From Streptomyces sp. T39 (GTDB taxonomy: Bacteria; Actinomycetota; Actinomycetes; Streptomycetales; Streptomycetaceae): 64,000 nt of DNA. Location: NCBI RefSeq assembly GCF_008042045.1, contig NZ_RDBP01000012.1:1679959-1743958 (forward strand), given 5' to 3'. The notes beneath the pieces were generated by a model, which saw only the letters and a program-made list of their open reading frames with translations, ran no database searches and was not told the origin of the DNA. The number at the start of each line of letters is the position of its first letter. Positions within the stretch are counted from its first letter, which is position 1. The position numbers were made by a program, and so were the translations under genes. Below are positions 51,715-61,063 of the stretch, one piece after another.

Positions 51715-52518
51715 ATGCGATTCGGTCTCCTCGGCGTGCCCGCCCTGCTCGACCCCGCAGGCCACCCGCACCACCTCGGCAGCGCCAAGGTGCGCGTCCT
51801 GCTGGTCACCCTGCTGCTGCGCGCCAACAAGGTCGTGCCCGTCCACGAGCTGAAGGCCGCCCTGTGGGGCGACGAGCCGCCCGCCTCCGCCCACGCCTCG
51901 CTGCACAACCATGTGACCCGGCTGCGCAGACTGCTCGACGGGGAGGACCGGCTGCGGGCCGTGTCCCCCGGCTATGTGCTCCGCGTGGCCCCCGGGGAAC
52001 TCGACAGCGACGTCTTCGAGGAGTGCGTGGCCCACGCCCGCTTCGCTTACGGCCGCGGCGAGTGGGCCGAGGTCGTCACGACGGCGCGGACGGGCCTCGG
52101 CCTGTGGCGCGGCACCCCGCTGGACGGGGTGTTCGGGCCCCACGAAGGGCGTCCCGCGCTCGTGCAGAAGCTGGGCGAGGGCCGGCTGCAACTGCTCCAG
52201 TGGCGCTACGACGCCGAGCTGGAACTCGGACGCCATGACGGCCTGGCACCCGAACTGGCCGCCCTGGTGGCGGAGTTCCCGCTGCGCGAGGCGTTCCACC
52301 GCCAGCTGATGCTGGCACTGCACCGTACGGGCAGGCAGGCCGAGGCGCTCGACGTGTACCGGGCGCTGCGCCGCACCCTCGTCGAGGAGTTGGGGGTCGA
52401 CCCGGGCCCCTCGGTGCGGGAGGCCCACGCCGAGGTGCTGCGCGGCCCGTTCGCGGCGCCGGGGGCCGCCCGCCCGCCCGTGCCCCGGGCCGACCACAGA
52501 TTCGCCGACGGAGCCTGA
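51715..52518 (+). CDS. SARP-type (AfsR/BTAD) transcriptional activator
   Basis: 267 residues, ATG with AGGAGGGAG. The N-terminal winged-helix OmpR-like domain (residues ~1-95; LNHVTRLRRLL-type recognition segment LHNHVTRLRRLLDGEDRL) is followed by the bacterial transcriptional activation domain (about 100-245, LALHRTGRQAEALDVYRAL, VEELGVDPGPSVREAHAEVL). SARPs switch on secondary-metabolite genes, but no biosynthetic cluster is visible here. The sigma-factor gene follows 120 bp later on the same strand. Confidence 0.93.
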   Translation: MRFGLLGVPALLDPAGHPHHLGSAKVRVLLVTLLLRANKVVPVHELKAALWGDEPPASAHASLHNHVTRLRRLLDGEDRLRAVSPGYVLRVAPGELDSDVFEECVAHARFAYGRGEWAEVVTTARTGLGLWRGTPLDGVFGPHEGRPALVQKLGEGRLQLLQWRYDAELELGRHDGLAPELAALVAEFPLREAFHRQLMLALHRTGRQAEALDVYRALRRTLVEELGVDPGPSVREAHAEVLRGPFAAPGAARPPVPRADHRFADGA

Positions 52519-52638
52519 AACATTTCCCCCCGCCACCGCGTCAAGTCAGTGGAGGCGGTGGACGGGTGGGCCCGGCGCACCGCCGAAGGCGGCGCCGACG
52601 GGTGCCGCACCGGTCACGGGGGAGGAGCGGCGGCGGGC

Positions 52639-53148
52639 ATGAAAGCGTCCAGGGCCGAGCAGTACAGGGAGTTCGCAACCGGCCGCGCCACGCACCTCTA
52701 CCGTTCGGCGTGCCTGCTGACCGGCGGCGACACGCACCTCGCCGAGGACCTGGTGCAGGAGACCCTGGGGCGGATGTACCTGGTGTGGGGGAAGATCTCC
52801 CGCATCGACAACCCGGCGGGCTACGCCCAGACCGTGCTCGTCCGCGCCTTCCTCACCCACCGGCGCCGTCGCTCCGCAACCGAGCGCCCCGTCGGCGACC
52901 TTCCGGACTCCGCTCCGCCCGCCGGTGACGACCCCGACCTCCGCCTGGCCCTGCTCGGTGCCCTCGGGACGCTCGCGCCGAAGGACCGCGCGGTGGTGGT
53001 GCTGCGGTACTGGGAGGACCGCAGCGTCGAGGAGACCGCCGACGCCATGCACGTCAGCCCCGCCGCCGTACGCACCAGGACGGTGCGGGCGCTGGCCAGA
53101 CTCCGCGAACAACTGGGCGGCAGCCTGGTGGAGTTCGCCTCCCGATGA
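52639..53148 (+). CDS. SigE-family ECF-like sigma factor
   Basis: 169 residues, ATG with GGGGGAGGAG about 13 nt upstream. Region 2 is ATHLYRSACLLTGGDTHLAE, DLVQETLGRMYLVWG; region 4 is LAPKDRAVVVLRYWEDRSVE, ETADAMHVSPAAVRTRTVRA. Typical of the actinobacterial SigE (TIGR02983) branch. The next gene is a likely membrane partner. A four-base overlap with a small unlikely frame is ignored. Confidence 0.94.
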   Translation: MKASRAEQYREFATGRATHLYRSACLLTGGDTHLAEDLVQETLGRMYLVWGKISRIDNPAGYAQTVLVRAFLTHRRRRSATERPVGDLPDSAPPAGDDPDLRLALLGALGTLAPKDRAVVVLRYWEDRSVEETADAMHVSPAAVRTRTVRALARLREQLGGSLVEFASR

Positions 53149-53223
53149 GCACCGGCGCCGCCCCGGTGGGCGCGCCGCACAGACACCTTCCTCCGTACGG
53201 CCGAGCAGAGAGTGGGGTTCCCC

Positions 53224-54486
53224 ATGCCCTTCGAGGACGAGATCGGCGATGCCCTGCGTCGCACCGGCGAGACGATGACCCCGGCCGACCGGCTCCGGCT
53301 GGTCGAGCGCGGCACGGTCCGGGGCCGGCGGAAGCTGGCCCTGCGCCGGGCCACCGTCGCGGGCAGCGTGCTGGCCCTGGCGGCGGTGGGACTGGGCGGG
53401 GGCCACGCCGCCGGCGTCCTCGGCGGCGCCGACCGCACCGACGACCGGACGTCCGTCGCTGCGGAGGGCGGGGCCGGGGAGACCGGCCGGGCCGTGGCGG
53501 GGACCGCACCCGCGGGAGCGGTCTCGGCACAGCAGATGCTGAAGACGCTGACCGGGCTGCTGCCCGCCGGGGACCTCGCGCGGAAGGACGGCAGGGGCAG
53601 CAGCAAGAGCCGGGCCTCCGCGCCGTACGCCTCCGTCGTGTTCGACGACGGCGACGGCGCCGCGCAGATCTCGCTGAGCATCAACCGGATCGATCCGCGG
53701 GGCGAGACGGCCGACTCGATGGTCACCTGTCCGTCGAAGGCGCTCGTCGACTTCGACGAATGCCGGCACGAGACCCTCACCGACGGCTCCCGCTACCTGT
53801 TCGTGCAGGGCTACGTCTACGACCGTCACAAGGGCGCGAAGCAGTGGCGGTCCACGCTGCTCACGCCCGCGGGCGTCCTGATCGACGCGAGCGAGTACAA
53901 CGCTCCCGCGGAGAAGGACGCGACCGCCACCCGGGAGGACCCGCCCCTCACCCCGGCCCGGATGAAGACCCTGGTCACGGACGACGGCTGGGACCCGCTC
54001 GCCGCCGCCTACCTGGCGGAGGCGGGGGCCGCGCCCGAGGAGAAGCCGGGCCGCCCGGGCGAGCCGTCCGGGGAGACCGTCGTCGCCACGCTCACCGCCC
54101 TGCTGCCCGAGGGCCTGACGGTGAAGGACCCGGGCGGCGACCCCGGCTACGGTCACCTCGTGGTCGACGACGGCCGGGGAGCCTCGTTCGTCCAGATCAA
54201 CGTCCAGCCGGGCATGTCCGAGCTGGCCGACCTGTTCGCCGGGGGGACGACGCTGCCCGACGGCACGCTGGTGCGCGAGACCCAGGAGGCCGACCCCGAC
54301 CAGAAGGGCGGCGCGGGCACGGTCGGCTGGACCGTGGACACCCTGCGCCCGGACGGGGCCCGTGTGGTGATCATGGCGTTCAACGCGCCCGGGCAGGGAC
54401 AGGACGCCGTCCGGGAGGAGCCCGCGCTGACGATGGCCCAGCTGAAGGCCATCGCCCTCGACCCGGTGTGGATCGGCCTGGACTGA
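53224..54486 (+). CDS. Single-pass membrane protein, putative sigma-factor partner
   Basis: 420 residues from MPFEDEIGDALRRTGETM; GTG four codons upstream possible. Short cytoplasmic N-terminus with R-rich GRRKLALRRA, a single membrane helix (VAGSVLALAAVGLGGGHAAG), then a large extracytoplasmic part with two related beta domains (QMLKTLTGLLPAGDL/TVVATLTALLPEGLT-like). Position after a SigE-type sigma gene suggests an anti-sigma or sensor, but no zinc anti-sigma motif is seen. Confidence 0.85.
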   Translation: MPFEDEIGDALRRTGETMTPADRLRLVERGTVRGRRKLALRRATVAGSVLALAAVGLGGGHAAGVLGGADRTDDRTSVAAEGGAGETGRAVAGTAPAGAVSAQQMLKTLTGLLPAGDLARKDGRGSSKSRASAPYASVVFDDGDGAAQISLSINRIDPRGETADSMVTCPSKALVDFDECRHETLTDGSRYLFVQGYVYDRHKGAKQWRSTLLTPAGVLIDASEYNAPAEKDATATREDPPLTPARMKTLVTDDGWDPLAAAYLAEAGAAPEEKPGRPGEPSGETVVATLTALLPEGLTVKDPGGDPGYGHLVVDDGRGASFVQINVQPGMSELADLFAGGTTLPDGTLVRETQEADPDQKGGAGTVGWTVDTLRPDGARVVIMAFNAPGQGQDAVREEPALTMAQLKAIALDPVWIGLD

Positions 54487-54618
54487 CCCCGGCCTGCCGC
54501 ACCCCGTTCCCGGAGGAGCCCGGCCCGCGCACCGGCGGCCGGGCTCCGTCGCGTCCGCCCGCACGGGTCGCGCCGGCGCACGTGCGACGCCGGCGCACGC
54601 GTGACGTCCGTACGCCTC

Positions 54619-54690
54619 GCGTCCGCCCAGCTGTTCGTGCCCACCCAACTGTTCGCGTCCGCCCAGCTGTTCGTGCCCGCACAACGGGGC
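54619..54690. repeat. Four 18-bp tandem units before wrbA
   Basis: Units at 54619, 54637, 54655 and 54673; first and third identical (GCGTCCGCCCAGCTGTTC), second and fourth diverged (GTGCCCACCCAACTGTTC). The rest of the 54487-54867 gap is GC-rich non-coding with AAGGAGCG at its end. Confidence 0.8.
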
Positions 54691-54867
54691 GCGCCAGCCC
54701 ACGGTTTCCGGCCTCCCCGGTCCGGGCGGGGGGCGATGGACGGGCGGTGGGCGCGCGATGGCCGCCCGGTCCCGCGCGGGCGGCAGGATGGCGCCGGACC
54801 TGCCGGAGACCGCCGCAGGGACTCCCCACCCCTGCCGTCACCCGTCCCGAACAAGGAGCGCGTCACC

Positions 54868-55485
54868 GTGACGAACGTCGCCGTCATCTACTACTCGGCC
54901 ACCGGCAGCGTCCACAGCCTGGCCGCAGCCGCCGCCGAGGCCGCCGAGAAGGCGGGCGCCGAGGTCCGGCTGCGCCGGGTCGCCGAGCTTGCTTCCGAGG
55001 AGGCCGTCGCCTCCAACCCCACCTGGGCGGCCCACCGCGACGCCACCCGGGACGTGGCCGTCGCGAGCCTGGAGGACCTGGAGTGGGCCGATGTGCTCCT
55101 CTTCGGCACGCCCACCCGCTACGGCCTGCCCGCCGCCCAGCTCAAGCAGTTCATCGACGGCACGGGCACCCTGTGGTTCCAGGGCAAGCTCGTGAACAAG
55201 GTCGTCTCCTCGTTCACCTCGACGACGCAGACCCACGGCGGCCAGGAGAGCACCCTTCTCGCCCTGAACAACACCTTCTACCACTGGGGCGCGATCATCG
55301 TGGCTCCCGGCTACGCGGACGCCGTCCAGTTCGACATCAAGAACGGCAACCCGTACGGCACGAGCCATGTCGCCTACCACCAGGACCTGCCCGGCGCCGA
55401 GAACCTGGCCGCCGTCGGCTTCCAGGCCCGCCGCGCCGTCGAGATCGGCACCGCGCTCAAGCGCGGTCTGCAGGCGGCGGCCTGA
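54868..55485 (+). CDS. wrbA: NAD(P)H:quinone oxidoreductase, WrbA type
   Basis: 205 residues; GTG after AAGGAGCG. Flavodoxin fold: VAVIYYSATGSVHSLAAAAA binds FMN phosphate, LLFGTPTRYGLPAAQLKQFI and FTSTTQTHGGQESTLLALNN are WrbA signatures, NPYGTSHVAYHQ ends the substrate loop. Reduces quinones by two electrons in the cytoplasm, limiting redox cycling. Confidence 0.94.
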   Translation: MTNVAVIYYSATGSVHSLAAAAAEAAEKAGAEVRLRRVAELASEEAVASNPTWAAHRDATRDVAVASLEDLEWADVLLFGTPTRYGLPAAQLKQFIDGTGTLWFQGKLVNKVVSSFTSTTQTHGGQESTLLALNNTFYHWGAIIVAPGYADAVQFDIKNGNPYGTSHVAYHQDLPGAENLAAVGFQARRAVEIGTALKRGLQAAA

Positions 55486-55563
55486 CGGCCCGCCGGCCGT
55501 ACGGATGACCGCCCGCCGGCCGACCCGTCGCGCTTCGCCGCCCCCGGGGCGGGCGCGGGCGGG

Positions 55564-57270
55564 TCAGCCGGCGTCGTCCTTCGCGTCGGCGTAGCAGTCC
55601 ACCACCGCGACGGTGAACGGGAAGCGCACCGGTGTCTCGCCGAAGGCCAGCCGCCCCGCCAGCTCCCCCGCCTCCCGGATCGCCCGGGCGACCTCCTGCG
55701 CCTCCTCGGCGGGGCAGTGCACCACCACCTCGTCGTGCTGGAAGAAGACCAGCTCGGCGCGGAGGGGCGCGAGGGCCCGGCGCAGCGCGGCCAGCATCAG
55801 CAGGGCCCAGTCGGCCGCGCTGCCCTGCACCACGAAGTTCCTGGTGAAGCGGCCCCACGCGCGGGAGTCGCCTGAGCCCCTGCGGGCCGGCCCGTCCTCG
55901 TCATCCTGCGGGATGCCCGCCTCGCCGTCCTCCTCCGCGCCCGGCGCACGGGGGCTGGTGCGGCCCAGCCACGTCCGCACCACGCGGCCCTCCTCGCCGG
56001 CCCGCGCGGCGTCGTCGACATAGGCGACGGCCCGGGGGAACCGGCGCCGCAGCGCGGCCAGGTTCTTCAGACCGTCCCCGGAGGTCTGCCCGTAGACCGC
56101 GCCCAGCAGCGCCAGCTTGGCGTGCGCCCGGTCGCCGGAGAACGCCCGGTCCGACAGGGCGGTGTAGAGGTCGCCGTCGTGGCCCGCCACCTCCATCAGG
56201 CCCCGGTCGCGGGAGATCGCGGCCAGCACCCGCGGTTCCATCTGGTCGGCGTCGGCCACCACGAGGCGCCAGCCCTCGTCCGCGACCACGGCACGCCGGA
56301 TCACCTTCGGTATCTGGAGCGCCCCGCCCCCGTTGGTCGTCCACCGCCCGGAGACGGTGCCGCCGGGCACGTACTCGGGGCGGAAGCGTCCGTCGCGCAC
56401 CCAGTCCTGGAGCCAGCTCCAGCCGTGGGCCGTCCAGATGCGGTACAGCTTCTTGTAGCGGATCAGCGGCTCGACGGCCGGGTGCGCGATCTCCTCCAGC
56501 TCCCAGCGCCGAGTCGACCCGACCTTGATCCCCGCCCGGGCGAAGGCCCGGACGACGTCCGCCGGCAGATCCGGCCGCACCCGGTGCCCGAAGGCCGCGG
56601 ACACCTCGTCGGCCAGCTCCGCCAGCCGCCGCGGCTCGCCGCCGCCCGCGTACCGCTCGCCGAGCAGTTCGCCCAGCACCGCGCGGTGGACGTCGGCCCG
56701 CCAGGGCAGCCCCGCCCGGTGCATCTCCGCCGCCACCAGCATCCCCGCCGACTCGGCCGCCGTGAGCAGCCGCATGCGCCCGGGGTGCGCGGTCGCGTCA
56801 TGGCGCCGCTGCTGCTCGGCGTACACCTCCAGCAGTGCCTCCAGGGGCACGTCGGGCCGGCGCGGCTCGAAGAGCGGCGACTGGGCGCCGGGGACGGCCG
56901 CGCGGGCGGGCGGGTCCGGCGGCACGGGGGCGTGGCGCAGCCGGGCCCAGGCGGCCGCCGCCGATCGGGGCTCGCCGAGCCGGCCCTCGTGGCCGAGCAG
57001 CAGCAGCTCGGCGTCCTCGATGTCGTAGCACCGTTCGACCCGCACCCCGGCGGCGAGCAGCCGCGGGTAGACGGCGGCCGTGGCGCACCACACCCAGCGG
57101 CCGACCTGCGGCCGGGAACGGACGGCCGCGACGAGGTCCGGCTCGTCGACGACCGGCCCCGCGGGCAGGCCGTCGGGGCCGAGGGGGACGAGGCGGGCCC
57201 CGTCCCCCTCGGCCGCCGCCACGGCCCACCGCTCGTCCATGGGTTCGAGTGTGACAGCCGGGTCGGACAT
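55564..57270 (-). CDS. Stand-alone DNA polymerase I-like protein with inactive-looking exonuclease domain
   Basis: 568 residues from MSDPAVTLEPMDERW (MDERW ten codons later is possible). The N-terminal ~200 residues are an exonuclease fold with VERCYDIEDAELLLLGHEG only weakly matching DEDD acids. The family A polymerase core has GTVSGRWTTNGGGALQIPKV, motif A VVADADQMEPRVLA, motif B RAHAKLALLGAVYGQTSG and motif C FFQHDEVVVHCP (HDE). Motif A Asp and motif C Asp/Glu are intact, so a polymerase is likely. Actinobacterial repair polymerase, role undefined. Confidence 0.92.
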   Translation of the reverse strand: MSDPAVTLEPMDERWAVAAAEGDGARLVPLGPDGLPAGPVVDEPDLVAAVRSRPQVGRWVWCATAAVYPRLLAAGVRVERCYDIEDAELLLLGHEGRLGEPRSAAAAWARLRHAPVPPDPPARAAVPGAQSPLFEPRRPDVPLEALLEVYAEQQRRHDATAHPGRMRLLTAAESAGMLVAAEMHRAGLPWRADVHRAVLGELLGERYAGGGEPRRLAELADEVSAAFGHRVRPDLPADVVRAFARAGIKVGSTRRWELEEIAHPAVEPLIRYKKLYRIWTAHGWSWLQDWVRDGRFRPEYVPGGTVSGRWTTNGGGALQIPKVIRRAVVADEGWRLVVADADQMEPRVLAAISRDRGLMEVAGHDGDLYTALSDRAFSGDRAHAKLALLGAVYGQTSGDGLKNLAALRRRFPRAVAYVDDAARAGEEGRVVRTWLGRTSPRAPGAEEDGEAGIPQDDEDGPARRGSGDSRAWGRFTRNFVVQGSAADWALLMLAALRRALAPLRAELVFFQHDEVVVHCPAEEAQEVARAIREAGELAGRLAFGETPVRFPFTVAVVDCYADAKDDAG

Positions 57271-57370
57271 CGGCGGGGCGCCGCACGGAGCCCGGGGCGG
57301 GTCGGGCAGGTCAGGCCCCCCGGCACCCCGGGCCGGCCCGGTCATGGGCGGCGCACGGCGGCCCCGCGCG

Positions 57371-57513
57371 GTCCGGTCGGGAACTCCGTCCGGCGCATCA
57401 CCCGCGCCCGGTGTGCCACGCCGCGGCGCGCCGCGCAGGGGGCCTGTCAGGGGGCGCCACGGCGCCCGCCCGTCCGGACCGCTCAGGGCTCCAGCCGGCG
57501 TATCACCCGCGCC
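57371..57513 (-). repeat. Imperfect copy of the acetyltransferase 3' end
   Basis: CGGCGYATCACCCGCGCC is found at 57391-57408 and 57496-57513; the latter encodes the last residues (ARVIRRLEP) of the acetyltransferase. GTCCGG also precedes both. The outer copy lies beyond the stop. Confidence 0.6.
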
Positions 57514-58043
57514 GGGTTCCCCACGGCGAGCACCCCGGCCGGCAGGTCCTTGGTGACCACGGACCCCGCCCCGACGACCGTGTTCTCGCCGATCGTCACC
57601 CCGGGGCAGACGATCACCCCCGCCCCGAGCCACACGTTGTCCCCGACGGTCACCGGCTCGGCCCGCTCCCAGCCCGCCCGGCGCCGCTCGGTGTCCAGTT
57701 CGTGCGTGGGGGTCAGCAGCTGCACGCCCGGCCCGATCTGGACGTCCGAACCGACGGTGATGGGCGCCGCGTCCAGGAACACCGCGTTGAAGTTGACGAA
57801 CGTCCGGTCCCCGACGCTGATGTGGTAGCCGAAGTCGCACTGGAACGGCGGCCGGATCCGCACCTGCCGGCCGAGCGACCCGAACAGCTCGGCCAGGATC
57901 CCCTCCCGGTCGGCGGGGGCGGCGCCGCCGCCCGCGTTGTACGCGGCGCACAGGGCGAACCGCCGTTCGGTGTCGGCGGCCAGTTCGGCGTCGTCCGGCA
58001 GGTACCACTCGCCGGCCAGCATCCGGTCCTTGTTCACTCCCAT
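57483..58043 (-). CDS. Maltose O-acetyltransferase family enzyme
   Basis: 186 residues; ATG with AGAGGA. The N-terminal helical Mac domain (MLAGEWYLPDDAELAADTER) is followed by a left-handed beta-helix with hexapeptide repeats (VGDRTFVNFNAVFL, ITVGSDVQIGPGVQLLTPTH with catalytic His, VTVGDNVWLGAGVIVCPGVT). Transfers acetyl from acetyl-CoA to sugars in a trimer. Confidence 0.94.
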   Translation of the reverse strand: MGVNKDRMLAGEWYLPDDAELAADTERRFALCAAYNAGGGAAPADREGILAELFGSLGRQVRIRPPFQCDFGYHISVGDRTFVNFNAVFLDAAPITVGSDVQIGPGVQLLTPTHELDTERRRAGWERAEPVTVGDNVWLGAGVIVCPGVTIGENTVVGAGSVVTKDLPAGVLAVGNPARVIRRLEP

Positions 58044-58138
58044 GTGCGCGTTCCTCTCCGGTCACGGGTGTCCGTAGGATCGATCCTTCTATGCGGGCGT
58101 CCGCCGGACGGCCGTTTCACACGGGTGGGGACCTCGAC

Positions 58139-58822
58139 ATGGGTGAAGTGACGCGGCGGCGCGCGCGGGGAACGGCCACGGCGGCGGCCCTCGTGCTGGC
58201 GCTCTGGGCGGCGTCGGCCGGGTGCGGGGCGCCGGCCGAGCCGGACCGCAAGGCGGCGGGAAGCGGCGACCCGGCGGCCGCGAGCAGCGGGCCGCCGGCG
58301 GGGGACGGCACGCGGGGCGAGGCGAGGAAGGCGGCGTCCGTGGGCGCGGAGACGTCCGCCTGCGCGCTGCCGGTCACCTTCGATCTCGCCGAGGGCTGGT
58401 CGCCGGAGGCCGTCGAGCACGACCCGGACGGCGAGTTCGCCGCCCTGCTGGAGCAGGGCACGGTCTCGCTCCGGTGCGAGATCGACGCCAAGCCGGCGGG
58501 CCACATCGGCTTCCTGCGCGTATGGGTCGGCGGCGCGGCGGGCGACGATCCCCGTGCCGCCCTCGAGGCGTTCGTCGCCGACGCGGCCGCGGACCGCGAG
58601 GAGGAGGTGTACGCGGCGACGCGGGCCGGGACGTACGAGGCGGTCGAGGTCCGCTACCTCAACACCGGCGAACTCCTCGACGCGCCCAAGCGGGAGCGGG
58701 CGTTCGCGCTGACGACACCGGACGGGGTGGTGGTCGTGGATCTCGGCGGGCTCGACTCCGGGGAGCACGAGCAGATGCTGCCGGCCTACGAATTGGCCAG
58801 AAAGAGCCTGCGAGACTCCTGA
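58139..58822 (+). CDS. Lipoprotein of unknown function
   Basis: 227 residues; signal with RRRARG and hydrophobic stretch, lipobox SAGC (Cys ~29), then a low-complexity Gly/Ala/Ser linker and a globular domain (CALPVTFDLAEGWSPEAVEH, VSLRCEIDAKPAGHIGFLRV) with two Cys. Resembles the LpqN-type mixed alpha/beta extracytoplasmic lipoproteins. ATG with GGTGGGGA upstream. Confidence 0.85.
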   Translation: MGEVTRRRARGTATAAALVLALWAASAGCGAPAEPDRKAAGSGDPAAASSGPPAGDGTRGEARKAASVGAETSACALPVTFDLAEGWSPEAVEHDPDGEFAALLEQGTVSLRCEIDAKPAGHIGFLRVWVGGAAGDDPRAALEAFVADAAADREEEVYAATRAGTYEAVEVRYLNTGELLDAPKRERAFALTTPDGVVVVDLGGLDSGEHEQMLPAYELARKSLRDS

Positions 58823-58911
58823 CCCGCCCGCCCCGTACCCCCGCTCGCCCCGTACCCGCGTCCGCCCGGCACGCCCCGTACCCCCGCACACCCGTACGAC
58901 CCGAGGCCGGT

Positions 58912-59040
58912 GGCCCGCGGGCACGCCCCGCGGAGCACCGGCCCCGGCCCGCGGGCACGCCCCGCGGAGCACCGGCCCCGGCCCGCGGGCACGCCCCGCG
59001 GAGCACCGTCCCCGGCCCGCGGGCACGCCCCGCGGAGCAC
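58912..59040. repeat. 34-bp minisatellite, 3.8 copies
   Basis: Units begin at 58912, 58946, 58980 and 59014 (last one 27 bp), nearly identical, each containing GCCCGCGGGC and an imperfect inverted repeat CCGCGGG-CACG-CCCCGCGG. The array lies between the lipoprotein and the phosphatase gene. It could stack hairpins in the transcript or work as repeated binding sites. The rest of 58823-59198 shows a TACGCT at about 59091 but no gene. Confidence 0.92.
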
Positions 59041-59198
59041 GTCCGCGCACTTCGTGGCCGCAGACTCCTGCCGCTAAAGCCCCTCTCCCCGTACGCTCTG
59101 ATGCCAAACGGACGGCCGTGCCGTCCGGGAAGCGTGCCCACCGTCCACGGGGCACACTGGGACCGAGGCGCGGATGCACGTGACGGGGAGGCCGTACG

Positions 59199-61001
59199 GT
59201 GAACGGGGGCAGTCGCAGACGACGCCTGACGAGTCGGCTCTCGGCCAGCAGCGCGTCGGTGGCGCCCTCCGGAAGCCGCGGGCTGCGCGACCGCCGCGGC
59301 CGCGGCCGGCCCGCGCCCGACCGGACCACCACCAGCGGCCGGCTCGCCTGGCTGAACTCCGCGAGCACCCGCATCGGCACCACCCTGGACCTGGAGCGGA
59401 CGGCGCAGGAGCTGGCCGAGTTCACCGTGCCCCGCTTCGCCGACGCGGCCGCCGTCGACATCCTGGAGGACGTGCTGCGCGGCGAGGAGGGGTCCCGCTG
59501 GACGGGCTCCGGCATCCCCGCGAGCCGGGCCGTGGCGGTCTGCGCGGTCGACTCGCTCTCCTCGCTGGAACCGACCCCGGTGGGCGTGACCATCAGGCGG
59601 CCCGAGACCGCGCACGAGACCCTGCTGCACCGCTACTGCCTCCGCCAGGGCAAGCCGGTGCTGGTCAGCCGTATGGAGGACGCCGACTTCGAACGGGTCG
59701 CCCCCACTCCGAGCGCCGCGGACAAGATGCGGGTCACCGGGGTGCACAGCTATCTGGCCGTGCCCCTGATCGCCCGCGGGGTCCTGCTGGGCACGGCCGA
59801 CTTCGTCCGGGGCGCCGGCAGCAGGCCGTTCTCCACCACCGATCTGGCGCTCGCCGAGCAACTGGCTTCCCGGGCCGCGGTCTTCATCGACAACGCGCGC
59901 CTCTACGGCCGTGAGCGCGAACATGTGATCACCCTGCAGCGCAGTCTGCTGCCCCGCGCCACGCCCCTGACGCCGGGCCTTGACGTGCACGCGGAGTACG
60001 CGCCCGCGGTCGCCGCCCGGGGCGTCGGCGGCGACTGGTACGACGTCATGGCCCTGCCCGGCGGCCGGACCGCCCTCATGGTCGGGGACGTGATGGGCCA
60101 CGGGCTGCCGGCGGCCGCCACCATGGGGCGGCTGCGTGCCGTCGGCCGGACGCTGATGACCCTGGACACCGCGCCGGAGCGGATCCTCGCCCGGCTCGAC
60201 CTCGCCACCCGCGACCTGGAGGACGAGCAGGTCGCCACCTGTCTGTGCGCCGTCTACGACCCCGCCGACAAGAGCTTCACCTTCGCCAGCGCCGGTCACC
60301 TCCCGCCGCTGCTGCTCGACGGCCGGGGAGGCGCGGCCTTCCTGGAGGTGCCCATCGGGGCGCCGCTGGGCGCCGGCGTCATCCCGTACGACCCGCTGCG
60401 GGTGACCGCCGCCGAGGGCAGCCACCTCGCGCTCTACACCGACGGGCTGGTGAAGAACCGCGCGGACGACGTGGACGTCCAGCTCGACCGGCTGCGGGCC
60501 AAGGCGATGGCGCTGGGGCCCGGCAGGCTGGAGGAGGGGGAGCTGCTCGCCGAGGCGCCCAACGCGTTCCGGATCGACGAGGCGGTGCTGCTCGTCGCCC
60601 GTACGACCCCGGAACCGGGCGACGACCTGAAGGTCTGGACGCTGCCCCGGGAGGGGAACGTGGCGTCCGCGGCCCGCCGCCTGGTCACCGAACAGCTCGG
60701 CGTCTGGGGCCTGTCGGATCTGACCGACGTCAGCGAACTGGTCGTCAGCGAACTGGTCGGCAACGCCCTGCGCTACGGCAACGGCCCCGGCCAGCTGCGC
60801 CTGCTGCGCGGCGAACGCCTCACCGTCGAGGTCTCCGACACCGGCCCCGACCTGCCCCAGATCCAGCACGCCGACGTCAGCGACGAGGGCGGGCGCGGGC
60901 TCCAGCTCATCAACATGCTCTGCCGGCGCTGGGGTTCCTGCCGCACGGTGACCGGCAAGGTGGTGTGGGCGGAGCAGAACATCGCCCCGCAGGCGTACTG
61001 A
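59199..61001 (+). CDS. GAF-SpoIIE phosphatase with C-terminal HATPase domain
   Basis: 600 residues; GTG after GGGGAGG. Basic N-terminus, GAF domain (about 60-230; DLERTAQELAEFTVPRFADA to LAEQLASRAAVFIDNARLYG), PP2C/SpoIIE phosphatase (GVGGDWYDVMALPGGRTALM, VGDVMGHGLPAAA with metal Asp), and RsbW-like ATPase (SELVVSELVGNALRYGNG N-box, GGRGLQLINMLCRRW). Such proteins dephosphorylate anti-anti-sigma factors and could act on BldG-type substrates. Confidence 0.95.
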   Translation: MNGGSRRRRLTSRLSASSASVAPSGSRGLRDRRGRGRPAPDRTTTSGRLAWLNSASTRIGTTLDLERTAQELAEFTVPRFADAAAVDILEDVLRGEEGSRWTGSGIPASRAVAVCAVDSLSSLEPTPVGVTIRRPETAHETLLHRYCLRQGKPVLVSRMEDADFERVAPTPSAADKMRVTGVHSYLAVPLIARGVLLGTADFVRGAGSRPFSTTDLALAEQLASRAAVFIDNARLYGREREHVITLQRSLLPRATPLTPGLDVHAEYAPAVAARGVGGDWYDVMALPGGRTALMVGDVMGHGLPAAATMGRLRAVGRTLMTLDTAPERILARLDLATRDLEDEQVATCLCAVYDPADKSFTFASAGHLPPLLLDGRGGAAFLEVPIGAPLGAGVIPYDPLRVTAAEGSHLALYTDGLVKNRADDVDVQLDRLRAKAMALGPGRLEEGELLAEAPNAFRIDEAVLLVARTTPEPGDDLKVWTLPREGNVASAARRLVTEQLGVWGLSDLTDVSELVVSELVGNALRYGNGPGQLRLLRGERLTVEVSDTGPDLPQIQHADVSDEGGRGLQLINMLCRRWGSCRTVTGKVVWAEQNIAPQAY

Positions 61002-61063
61002 CACCCGCCGCCGGCGCCGTCCCGCTCCGGGGGGTGTCGGTCCCGCCCTCTAGCGTGTCGGCC

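Noticed and set aside
58912..59040. Possible CRISPR array
   Set aside because: Units are contiguous tandem copies without unique spacers and there are no cas genes.
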